DNA from: OLB16 sp964481775
GTDB taxonomy: Bacteria > Hinthialibacterota > Hinthialibacteria > OLB16
Reading direction: 5' to 3'
Assembly: GCA_964481775.1 (NCBI GenBank)
Contig: CAYZUX010000289.1
Coordinates: 1 to 6,688 of the forward strand
DNA: 6,688 nt
Each line of letters begins with the position of its first letter. Position 1 is the first letter of the stretch. The notes beneath the pieces were generated by a model. The model was not told where the DNA came from and did no database searches. It worked only from the letters and a program-made list of their open reading frames with translations. Positions 1 through 6,688 of the stretch are shown here, in pieces. Made by a program: the position numbers and the translations under genes.

Positions 1-101
1 CAGTCGGTGTCGGAGTCTCGGTCTCGGTATCCGTACTGGTCTCAGTCGGTGTCGGAGTCTCGGTCTCGGTATCCGTACCGGTCTCAGTCGGTGTCGGAGT
101 C
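1..101 (-). repeat. 42-bp coding tandem repeat, two full copies and a partial third
   Basis: Bases 1-42 and 43-84 are identical except for one base (t37 versus c79), and 85-101 match the first 17 bases of the unit. The unit is 14 codons, so the frame is kept; the mismatch gives Ser (TETSTDTETE) versus Gly (TETGTDTETE). The near identity indicates recent slippage or recombination. More copies may lie below base 1. Confidence 0.93.
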
Positions 102-493
102 AGGGTTTCTGTCTCTGTCCACGTTGGAGTACCTGTATCTGTATGAGTCGGCGTTGCAGTTGGCGACTCAGTCAGCGTCTCCGTTGGCGTCTCGGTGATA
201 GTATCCGTCGGAGTCAGTGTCACCGTGAAGGTCGGAGTCTCAGTGATGGTATCCGTCGGCGTCAGAGTCTCTGTCGGAGTAAAGGTATTGGTTGGCTCAA
301 ACGGAGTCTCCGTATCAGTAGGTGTCGGAACCGGGGTGTCTGTCACCGTCGGAAGCGGAGTCTCAGTATCAGTAAGAGTAGCAGTAAAGGTCGGAGTTTC
401 AGTATCGACTGGTGTCTCTGTGACCGTTTCTGTGAATGTAGGCGTTTCGGTCGCTGTCTCCGTAACCGTATTCGTCGGAGTCGGAGTCCACTG
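2..493 (-). repeat. Thr-rich linker 5 (at least 164 residues, runs off the window)
   Basis: Residues 2066-2229. The longest linker; Thr is about half of all residues, and Glu and Asp are the commonest fillers, giving TET, TDT and TPT units. Many interruptions such as TPVDT and TPLPT replace one Thr without shifting the two-residue register. It ends in a recent tandem duplication (see the 42-bp repeat). What follows below base 1 is unknown: another module or a C-terminal anchor. Confidence 0.9.
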
Positions 494-3400
494 TGGGCAA
501 GCAGCAGGCGCTGCGATGACAGCCAGACCGGACTCGAACCCTGCCATGTTGTCCATGGTGAAGTCGGTCTCGTTTCCAGCAACATCACCCAGGTTCGCCA
601 GACCACAGTTCTCGATCGGCCAACCCTGAAGCGCTGTGCAAGGTAGACCCGCTTCACTGGTGCAGACACAGAACGAGAAGGCAGTCTCACCCTGGACGTA
701 GACCGTACCATTTTCAGCACCTGGTGTGGCTACGAAGCCTTGCGCGTTGAGCTGATCGACCACGGAGTCGGCCAGCGCGGCCAAGGCTGTCTCGCAGGAG
801 AACGGAGTCTCATCAAACGGATCCGGATCGGCCACCGAGGCGGGATCCACCTCGACCACACCATAGTTGACGCCACCGCAATCGATCGGTCCGCAGGTGT
901 CATCGGAGAACTCTGGCACCACACGGATCAGGAACGGCTGGCTGTTCGGAGTCACTTCACCAGCACACAGCAGCGTGATGATCGAAGCGTCAACGCACTC
1001 GAACGGAGTCTCCGAAGGCGTATCAGTCGGAGTGGCCGTCAGGGTCGGTGTATCGACTTGAGTCATCGTGAAGGTCGCCGTCGGCGTCTCAGTCAACGTG
1101 TTCGTAGCGGTAGGCACCGGTGTTGCTGTATCCGTCGATGTCATTGTGAACGTGAAGGTAGCGACCGGTGTCCAAGTTGCTGTTGGAGTCTCAGTCAACG
1201 TGTTCGTAGCCGTTGCAGTCGGCGTCTCAGGCAGTGTGCTGGTCGCTGTTGCGGTCGGAACCAGCGTTTCCGTCACAGTCACCGTAAAGGTCGGGGTGGC
1301 CGTGTCGGTAGAGGTCGGTTGACGTGTCTCTGTCGCTGTCTCTGTCGGGGTGATACCCGGGCACTCAGCCGGCTCAGCGATGATCCCCAGACCAGTGGTC
1401 AGGCCGGCCTGGTTGGTGGCATCGAAGCTGGACTCATTGCCAACCACGCCATCACCCAGGTTACCCAAGCCGCAGAAGCCGATAGGCCATCCGTTAGGTC
1501 CATCGCAGGGCAGACCAGCCTCATCGGTGCAGAGGCAAGCTGCGAATGCCGATTCACCCTGGATGTAGACAGTGCCAGCCCCCGCGCCAGGAGCAGCCAC
1601 AAAGCCCTGGGCATTGAGTTGGTTGACAATCGAATCAACCAGGGTGGCCAGCGCAATCTCACAGGAGAACGGTGTCTCATCGAATGGTGATTCATCAGCC
1701 ACCGATGCCGGATCGATATCCACCACGGCGAATGGCGATTCACCACATTCCACTTGAGCACACGAACTTGCAGTAAACGGCGGAACCAGTCTGACACGGA
1801 AAGGCGCACCATTCAGTGAGGTTTCGCCGATGCAGACAACGGTCAGATTCATGGCCTGCCTGCAAAGGAAGGTTGCGGTTGCAGTCGGAGTATTGGTCGG
1901 GATACGCGTCTCGGTCGGAGTATCCACGGCGGTGTTCGTAACAGTCGCTGTCGGGACCAACGTCTCTGTCAGTGTCGCCGTAAATGTCGATGTCGGCGTT
2001 TCGGGCAATGTGTTGGTAGCAGTTGCTGTCGGGGTCTCCGGCTGCGTCGTAAGTGTGAAGGTTGCTGTCGGAGCCAGAGTGTCTGTCACTGTGGCAGTGA
2101 AGGTCGGAGTGAAGGTGTCGGTTGGTATGGACGTATCGGTCGGGGTTGGTGTCGGCGTAGCCGGGCACTCATCCTCCAGACCAATGATGCCAATACCGGA
2201 AGTCAGGCCACTGAAGTCAGTTTCAGTGAAGCTGCTCTCATTGCCATTGATGCCATCACCCAGATTACCCAGGCCGCAAACATCGATCGGCCAGCCCAAT
2301 GATCCACTGCATGGCAGACCGGCTTCATCAGAGCAGAGGCAGAAGTGGAAGGGTGATTCACCCTGAACTATTACGCGGGACGGATTCACACCGAGGGAAA
2401 CCCGCATGTTGAGGGCTTCCAACTGGGCGGCGATATCCGACAGGAGACTTGCAATAGCGGTCTCACAACTGAACGGAGTCTCATCAAAGGGTGATTCATC
2501 GGCCACTGATGCCGGATCCACCTCAAAAGTGGCAAGGACATCCCCAGTGCAATCGACTGGACTACCACACGGGGTTGTCGGTGTCTCTCCGCTCACTACG
2601 CGGACGGTAAACGGTTGGGCATTCGGCGAGGTTTCACCGGAACAGACCAGCCCGATGGCCCTGGCAACCTGGCACACAAAGATCGGTGTGTTGGTCGCTG
2701 TTGGAGTATCGGTTGGCAACGGAGTGTTCGTCGCTGTCGCGGTATCCACTGGAGTCTCAGTATCCACCGGAGTATTGGTCGGTGTATCGGTATCAACCGG
2801 CGTCGCTGTCGAAGTTGCAGTGTCGACAGGTGTGTCAGTCGCAGTGGTCGTTTCTGTCGAGGTCGGTGTATACGACAGCACCGGGGTTCTGGTGTTGGTA
2901 ATAGTGCCTGTGGGCGTTGGAGTAGTATCCAGTTGGCTTACCACTTCAAATCCGAGACCGCACTGGAACAGGGCCGGGAATTCGGACTCATTGCCGGGGA
3001 TACCATCGGCCAGGTTATAGATGGGCTTGATGTTCAGCGGATAGCAGACCTGTCCATCGCAATCAGTCCCCAGAATCTCCACCGAGCAGAGACCAATATA
3101 GAAGGCGGTGGTGGAGGTGATGGCGAACTTGCCGGGATCACCCGAGAAGGTTGCGCCGGTGACCACTCCCGCCGCCTGGGCATTGATGGCGGCCATCAGC
3201 TGGCTGAGGATCGCGGCTTTGGCGTCATCACAGGAAAGCCCCACCAGTGAGGCGGAATCGATCGTGTAATCCACCAGGGTGTCGGGAATTTCGCAGGAGA
3301 TGAGAGGAGCCTCAAAACCTGGCAGTGTTCCGGCAACGATGCGGATACGAACCGGATCAGGACCACCAAAGGTACCAATGTTACAGTTGCAGAGCAGTGT

Positions 3401-6400
3401 CATGGTGGCACTGTGGATCGTGGTCCCCGGAGTCGGAGTCGGAGTCCGCGATGGGCCGGGGAAGGTATTCGTAATCGTCGGGGTACGGGACTCGGTTGCA
3501 GTCGGAGTCACGGTCGGTGGTGGTTCGATAGACGGGAAGATACCATTCGCGGTTGGGCCACCCAGTAGAGCCACCTGCGCGGGACTCAGAATACAGGGCA
3601 GGATGGCAATGCTGTTGGTATACCCGACTCCTGTTTCTCCATCCTCATCCGAGAACAGGTGAGTGGGAAGACCTGAGGCAGCCGTGTTGAGTGACCAGCG
3701 CCCATCCACTCCCGACCCGAGAGTCTGGACACCCACCTGAACACCATCGAGATACTTGGTGAGGGTTGAGGTGGTCAGATCGAAGGTCACAGCCAGCCGG
3801 TGCCAGGTATCGGGAGTAAAGTTGCCCTGGTAATTGCCGCTGATTCCAATGCCATTGGCACCATTCAGGAACAGGTCACCATCACCTGTGTTATCTGCAT
3901 TGGTCTGGAGAAGAGCCCGGAATCCTGTGGAACTGGCGGGGTAGTAGAGGTCCATCACCAGGCTGTACTGGTTGACAAAAGCTCCGCCACCATTGGCATC
4001 AATACCGGGGAACATCTGGATGCCATCCGTCGGCGGGTAGGCCGCGAATTTCATGACATTAGCCGGGACTCCATTGATATCGGGAATACCAAAGGACCCT
4101 GTGGTTCCAAACTGAGTCGTGGATGCTGCATTGCCACGGAAGGTCAGATTATTACCGGTTGAAGCAGTAAGGTTCCCCTGATCGAAATCCCAGAGGCCAG
4201 CCACATCACTGCACAGGGTGTCGTAGTAGGCATCAACCTCGAAAATGAGCGGTGATTCAAAGGCCGCTGCATGTCCATCGCGGTCATCGCCATTACCGGC
4301 ATTCCAGTCATCATCAAACCGGCGGGCGGTGTTGCTAACCGAGTAGAAGCGGATTTCAAGGCCAGTGATGGTCGAAGCGAGTTTCCCACCCAGCGCATCC
4401 TGAAGGACGGTGAGGGAGGCGATGCAATCATTCGGTGCGGCTGGATTGCCGACACCAAACGGAGCCGGGGTCACTTCCTCGGCCAGAAGGGTGAAACCGC
4501 TGGTTGGCGGTTGGGCTTGCGTGACATAGACATCATAGTGATGGAAGACACGTCCATCCCTTCCATTGTTGCCACTGAAGACACGGAGCTGGTTGAGGTC
4601 AACCTGACCCCCCAGATCCCAACGTGCCACCAGGGCCGGAACATTTTCTCCCGGGAAGTCATTGAGCAGGCCTGTCAAACCACCCAAAGTAGCTCCATCG
4701 GTGAAAGCGGCCTGTTGATCGGCGGGATTGGTGTTGACTGGGTGCCAGCCACCAGAAACCACGGTCGCGACATTGCCATTCAGATCATCGGTAGCGGAGG
4801 GCTGGAAGGCCAAAGATCCAAGTGAGGTCACACATTCAGCCACGCTCGAAATGATACCCGTCCGGTTGATGTCCTCGATGTTCTGATAGGAAATGGCATC
4901 GACACCACCCACCTGGATGGTGGAGGGTCTGACAGCGGATGGGAACACACCCGAGCTCAGGTTGAGCGTATCCGCGGGAGAGGTCAGCGGATTGCCGCCA
5001 TCCAGGTTAATAAACAGATCAGGCGTGGCAAGCACATTGAAGGTGTCATTGCCACTTCCGGTGGCGACCGCGAGGTTCTGAAGACCCACAGCGCTCAACC
5101 CGGTGGCATCCACAGTCACTGTGGAGGGACCAGACAGGCTGTCGGGAACTGCGGTGTCCACCGTGAGATTATCAACATCTGAAAAGAAGAGAGTTTCGAA
5201 TGGGACACCATCACTGGTTCCTGAAACGGAGCCTTGTCCACCGCCTGCATTCTGAATGTTCACCACATCCACATCACCCATGGTGACCAGGGTGAAATTG
5301 GCAAAATCGTTGATTGAGACCGGCTCCAGACCTGTAAAGGTAATGGTTCCGCCACCAGCCAGAATGTATCCGGATCCTGGATCAAGCCCCGGAGTATAGG
5401 TTCCATCTGAGGCGCCATACCCATTGATCTCGAGGGTATCCGGGCCGCCAGTACCGCCATTGAAGACGATGTCGAAGGGGAAATTGCCACCGCAAAAATC
5501 CAAAATCATTTTTTCTGAGGCAGCGGTTCCATTGAAAGTCACACCGGAAAGATCAGCGGCAGGAGCTCCCGCAATCACTGTCCCGGTTGGGGCATCAGCA
5601 ATCACCAAATTAGAACCCATCAACAGGACTCGATAGGAACGAGGGGTCAGAGATGGAAGCAAAGAAAGGATTGGATGGCTCTGGTTCGAGGTCACCCCGA
5701 TCTGGTCAATCATGATGGTTAGATCGGTGGGATGACCACCCAGATTCACACCAATGGTCTGAACAGTGTGATTATTGGGGACCGAGCCTAAGGGGAATGA
5801 AAACGTATGGAAAGCACCATCATTGGGAATGGAGGTGTTAGCCAGGACCTGGTAGGCATAACCGCTGCCGGTATGCATGAAGAACTGGATAGAGGTGGTC
5901 ACGGGAGCACCCGCTCCAGAGGAGGCCACGGAAAAGACCACATTATCGTAATTGCTCAGATCAGTGGGACGTCCAGCAAAATCGATTGAATAACCATTGA
6001 AAATGTTGACCGCACCGCCATTGGAACCACCCAGGTCAGTCCACGTGAGGACACCATCGGTTCCAGCCGGTGTAGCCAGAGAGAGACCGGTTTGATTTTG
6101 ACCACCATTATTTCCCTGTACGGCTGCATTGTCGAAATTGACAATGGCGCCATTGAGCCCATCGCCTGGTGATCCCGGGCTGAAGGAGGCCAGAACGCGA
6201 CTGGTCAGGGCGAAGCACTCGAGGACCGAGCGGACCTCGTTGAGAGTAAACTCGGCTTGATTGGCATGGGAACGAATATTCAAACCCCATGTCCGGACAT
6301 AGACCTTTTGGGCTGGTGTCAGCCCGGTCAGTGGGACCCTGTAGGTTTTGGGTGTTTCCCCCGCAGTGATCGTCACATCCGGTCCCAAGGCGACGTAGTT

Positions 6401-6688
6401 GCTGCCGGAGGAGGCCTGCACAAAGAACTGAACATTGATCGTGGGATCAAGCCCCTCATAGGCCAAGTCGAACTCGAGGGCAGAAAGACCTGTCAGGTCG
6501 ACACCCCCCGCACCGGGCTGGAAGAAGGCACCCGTATTATTGAAATTGTCCGAGATGGCACCTGATGTACCAGCCGGACTCTCCCAAGTCAGAGCACCCC
6601 CGGATGCCGCGATGGAGGAAATGGTGCCGAAGTTTTGTACCCAGCCTTCCGTCCCTGAGTCGAACGTGTTCAGGACACGAGGGGATTG
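2..6688 (-). CDS. Giant multidomain surface/secreted protein, internal fragment (lectin-like domains plus Cys-rich modules on Thr-rich linkers)
   Basis: I translated the minus strand from base 6688 codon by codon: 2,229 residues, no stop, no frameshift, open at both ends, so neither the start nor the C-terminus is visible. Domains in order are two related beta-sandwich domains, a beta-repeat region, a discoidin-like domain, a LamG-like lectin domain, then four Cys-rich modules separated by Thr-rich linkers. Only about nine lysines occur in the whole fragment. No transmembrane helix or signal peptide is seen here; a signal peptide would lie above base 6688 and any anchor or sorting domain below base 1. 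The content (glycan-binding-type folds, many cysteines, Thr/Pro linkers) fits an exported cell-surface or matrix protein used for adhesion or polymer binding, but that role is inferred. Reading frame is near certain; function is only partly supported. Confidence 0.96.
494..997 (-). repeat. Cys-rich module D (10 Cys)
   Basis: Residues 1898-2065. Ten cysteines at 1898, 1908, 1932, 1937, 1965, 2007, 2009, 2017, 2028 and 2064. Signatures: FLIRVV, VDPASVADPDPFDETPFSC, ETALAALADSVVDQLNAQGF, VYVQGETAFSFCVC, TSEAGLPC, GWPIENCGLANLGD, GNETDF, GLAVI. Closest to module C by eye (both have the NAQGFVA helix end and VY[IV]QGE). It is the last module before the long linker that leaves the window. Confidence 0.85.
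998..1357 (-). repeat. Thr-rich linker 4 (120 residues), with an internal direct repeat
   Basis: Residues 1778-1897, from GITPTETAT to PSETPFE. Alternating Thr. It contains ATNTLTETPTAT twice, 34 residues apart; the DNA shows a 23-bp exact direct repeat at 1086-1108 and 1188-1210. This points to growth by internal duplication. Confidence 0.9.
1358..1864 (-). repeat. Cys-rich module C (10 Cys)
   Basis: Residues 1609-1777. Ten cysteines at 1609, 1619, 1643, 1648, 1676, 1718, 1720, 1728, 1739 and 1776, with spacing almost identical to modules B and D. Signatures: FRVRLV, DIDPASVADESPFDETPFSC, EIALATLVDSIVNQLNAQGF, VYIQGESAFAACLC, TDEAGLPC, GWPIGFCGLGNLGDG, GNESSF, GLGII, PAEC. Same unknown family; no lysine. 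Confidence 0.85.
1865..2161 (-). repeat. Thr-rich linker 3 (99 residues)
   Basis: Residues 1510-1608, starting ATPTPTPTDTSIPTD. Alternating Thr with Pro, Ala, Glu, Asp, Phe, Leu and Val. It shares multi-residue words with linker 4 (TETLVPTAT, LPETPT, ETPTATATNTL), suggesting that linker and module were duplicated together or that the linkers have exchanged sequence. Confidence 0.9.
2162..2674 (-). repeat. Cys-rich module B (10 Cys)
   Basis: Residues 1339-1509. Ten cysteines at 1339, 1349, 1374, 1380, 1408, 1450, 1452, 1460, 1471 and 1508. Signatures in order: FTVRVV strand, VDPASVADESPFDETPFSC, a helix rich in Ala/Leu (ETAIASLLSDIAAQLEALN), VQGESPFHFCLC, SDEAGLPC, GWPIDVCGLGNLGDG, GNESSF, SGIGII. 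An even number of cysteines and a Thr-rich context suggest an exported disulfide-rich domain. I do not recognise the family. The CxC pair could alternatively hold a metal, but no histidine pattern supports that. Confidence 0.85.
2675..2938 (-). repeat. Thr-rich linker 2 (88 residues)
   Basis: Residues 1251-1338. Thr occurs at nearly every second position, with Pro, Asp, Glu, Ala, Asn and Val between. The word TPVDT recurs four times (for example DTPVDTAT and DTETPVDTAT), which sets it apart from linkers 3 and 4. No lysine, one arginine, no cysteine. Confidence 0.9.
2939..3421 (-). repeat. Cys-rich module A (divergent copy, 8 Cys)
   Basis: Residues about 1090-1250. It is related to modules B-D: TMTLLC matches IITLLC of module D, VRIRIVAG matches VRVVSG of B, LSCDDAKAAILSQLMAAINAQ matches the SCETALAALADSVVDQLNAQ helix in position, and NLADGIPGNESEF matches NLGDGINGNESSF. 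It has eight cysteines (residues 1100, 1102, 1132, 1153, 1201, 1210, 1215, 1243) and only partly keeps the spacing of B-D; the DETPFSC and EAGLPC signatures are missing. It holds the last lysine of the window (residue 1221). Function unknown. Confidence 0.7.
3422..3541 (-). repeat. Thr/Pro-rich linker 1 (40 residues)
   Basis: Residues 1050-1089, from IFPSIEPPPTVTPTATES to PTPTPGT. It joins the LamG domain to Cys-rich module A and is the shortest and least regular linker. Such Pro/Thr linkers are extended and often O-glycosylated in exported proteins; glycosylation here is not shown. Confidence 0.85.
3542..4201 (-). other. LamG / concanavalin A-like lectin domain
   Basis: Residues about 830-1049. 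It begins GLWDFDQGNL, a typical LamG opening, followed by YSLVMDLYYP, FRALLQT, DGDLFLNG, GIGISGNY, the hallmark DTWHRLAVTFD (about 3809-3777) and TKYLDGVQVG (about 3754-3725), and ends with SIAILPCILSPAQVALLGG. The order of motifs matches the LamG family across about 220 residues. Known members bind glycans or act as spacers in surface proteins. It is the last ordinary globular domain before the Thr-rich half. Best supported domain call in the window. Confidence 0.8.
4223..4843 (-). other. Discoidin-like (F5/8 type C / galactose-binding-like) domain
   Basis: Residues about 616-822. A GGWHPVN segment is followed by ARWDLGGQVDLNQLRVFSG (about 4626-4570), then DGRVFHHYDVYVT, TITGLEIRFYSV and a final IFEVDAYY strand. 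The pattern "LGG-x-hydrophobic ... L..LRVF ... Y.V.V" is typical of discoidin-like domains in bacterial surface proteins. A Gly/Asp-rich loop (WNAGNGDDRDGH, near 4305-4270) sits before the last strand and could bind a cation. These folds usually bind glycans or membranes; the ligand here is unknown. Confidence 0.6.
4862..5641 (-). other. Gly/Asp/Thr-rich beta-repeat region (GLEPV-type surface protein repeat)
   Basis: Residues about 350-609. The segment has short strands and turns with three degenerate D-T-[LF]-x-[ILV] motifs: GGPDTLEI (D at 5440), GSGNDTFNVL (D at 5047) and SPADTLNL (D at 4972). It also has GGGTITFTGLEPVSI (about 5355-5311), a phrase I associate with large surface proteins of Planctomycetota and similar bacteria, by memory only. 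This could be a beta-helix or beta-propeller-like stalk. Asp/Gly-rich turns could bind calcium, but canonical RTX nonapeptides are not present. Confidence 0.5.
5693..6142 (-). other. Beta-sandwich domain 2, homologous to domain 1
   Basis: Residues about 183-332. Strands include VLTWTDLGG, GYSIDFAGRP, VVFSVASSG, TSIQFFMHTGSGYAYQV, FHTFSFPLGSV and LTIMIDQIGV. The order of motifs (LTW, DLS, QFF, GSGY, GVNLGGH) matches domain 1, so the two look like a tandem duplication. A short segment with one Cys (SVLECFAL, about 6231-6208) and a Gly/Pro/Asp stretch separates them. Probably a binding domain of a surface protein; substrate not deducible. Confidence 0.55.
6230..6676 (-). other. Beta-sandwich domain 1 (carbohydrate-binding-module-like)
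   Basis: Residues about 5-153 of the fragment. It opens with VLNTFDSGTEGW, a common beginning of jelly-roll domains that resemble carbohydrate-binding modules, and has alternating hydrophobic strands (LEFDLAY, INVQFFVQ, KTYRVPL, KVYVRTWGLNI). It aligns by eye with the next domain: both carry LTW, a DL[TS] before a strand, QFF, GSxY, and a closing G[LV]N[IL]xxH motif. Its N-terminal edge may extend beyond the window. Ligand unknown; the fold assignment comes from pattern, not a search. Confidence 0.55.

Noticed and set aside
1..101. CRISPR-like array or non-coding minisatellite
   Set aside because: The copies are directly adjacent without unique spacers, the unit is 42 bp (14 codons), and the frame continues through it.
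1220..2008. Sortase-type signals, because LPETP occurs in linker 3 (2008-1994) and linker 4 (1234-1220)
   Set aside because: The motif lacks the Gly of LPxTG, is internal, and is not followed by a hydrophobic segment and basic tail; it is part of the Thr-Pro-Glu repeat.
1740..2168. Minus-strand His/Asp/Ser-rich open frame (142 codons)
   Set aside because: It is a shifted frame of linker 3 on the same strand; the His/Asp bias comes from the repeated Thr/Pro codons read out of frame.
195..2366. Plus-strand open frames rich in Val, Gly and Ser (195-629, 1068-1322, 1830-2366), looking like a repetitive structural protein
   Set aside because: They lie opposite the Thr-rich linkers: ACN/CCN codons read backwards give GTN/GGN codons. 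They are interrupted at the modules, whereas the minus frame is open throughout and carries real domains.
4271..4825. Plus-strand 184-codon open frame
   Set aside because: It is antisense to the discoidin-like domain, has no recognisable motif, and the minus frame there has a convincing fold pattern.
4862..5641. Canonical RTX calcium-binding nonapeptide repeats
   Set aside because: GGxGxDxUx units in tandem are absent; only isolated DT-hydrophobic motifs are seen.
2..6688. Pseudogene or frameshifted remnant
   Set aside because: There are no stops over 2,229 codons, and cysteine spacing is conserved across modules, so the gene looks intact and under selection.
1..6688. Promoter, terminator, tRNA/rRNA, insertion sequence or attachment site
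   Set aside because: The whole window is coding on the minus strand, and I found no intergenic gap, RNA gene sequence, transposase or inverted terminal repeats.

Overview
The window is the inside of one very large protein-coding gene on the minus strand. Read from base 6688 down to base 2, a single frame runs for 2,229 codons with no stop. No start, promoter, ribosome binding site or terminator lies inside, so both ends of the gene are outside the window. I see no second gene, RNA gene, mobile element or CRISPR array.

The protein looks like a secreted or surface-anchored, multi-domain adhesin-like protein. From N to C (residue numbers count from base 6688): two similar tandem beta-sandwich domains (about 5-153 and 183-332); a Gly/Asp/Thr-rich beta-repeat region (350-609); a discoidin-like galactose-binding-type domain (616-822); a LamG / concanavalin-like lectin domain (830-1049); then a long "beads on a string" half in which five Thr-rich linkers (40, 88, 99, 120 and at least 164 residues) alternate with four Cys-rich modules (A 1090-1250, B 1339-1509, C 1609-1777, D 1898-2065). 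Modules B, C and D each have ten cysteines at nearly identical spacing; module A is a divergent relative with eight. I do not recognise this module as a known family, and it is the most novel element here.

The N-terminal half would provide candidate glycan- or surface-binding domains. The C-terminal half would be an extended, probably disulfide-stabilised and possibly O-glycosylated stalk that carries repeated modules. From residue 1222 to the window edge (1,008 residues) there is no lysine, and the chain is strongly acidic.

The organism cannot be named from this. Moderately GC-rich DNA, a giant lectin/discoidin protein and TPTxT linkers fit environmental bacteria with large secretomes (Planctomycetota, Verrucomicrobiota, Omnitrophota, Hydrogenedentota, Sumerlaeota and similar lineages, or Chloroflexota). 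This is an inference from general knowledge of such proteins, with low confidence. Plus-strand open frames in the window are antisense shadows: Thr-Pro repeats read backwards give Val/Gly/Ser repeats.
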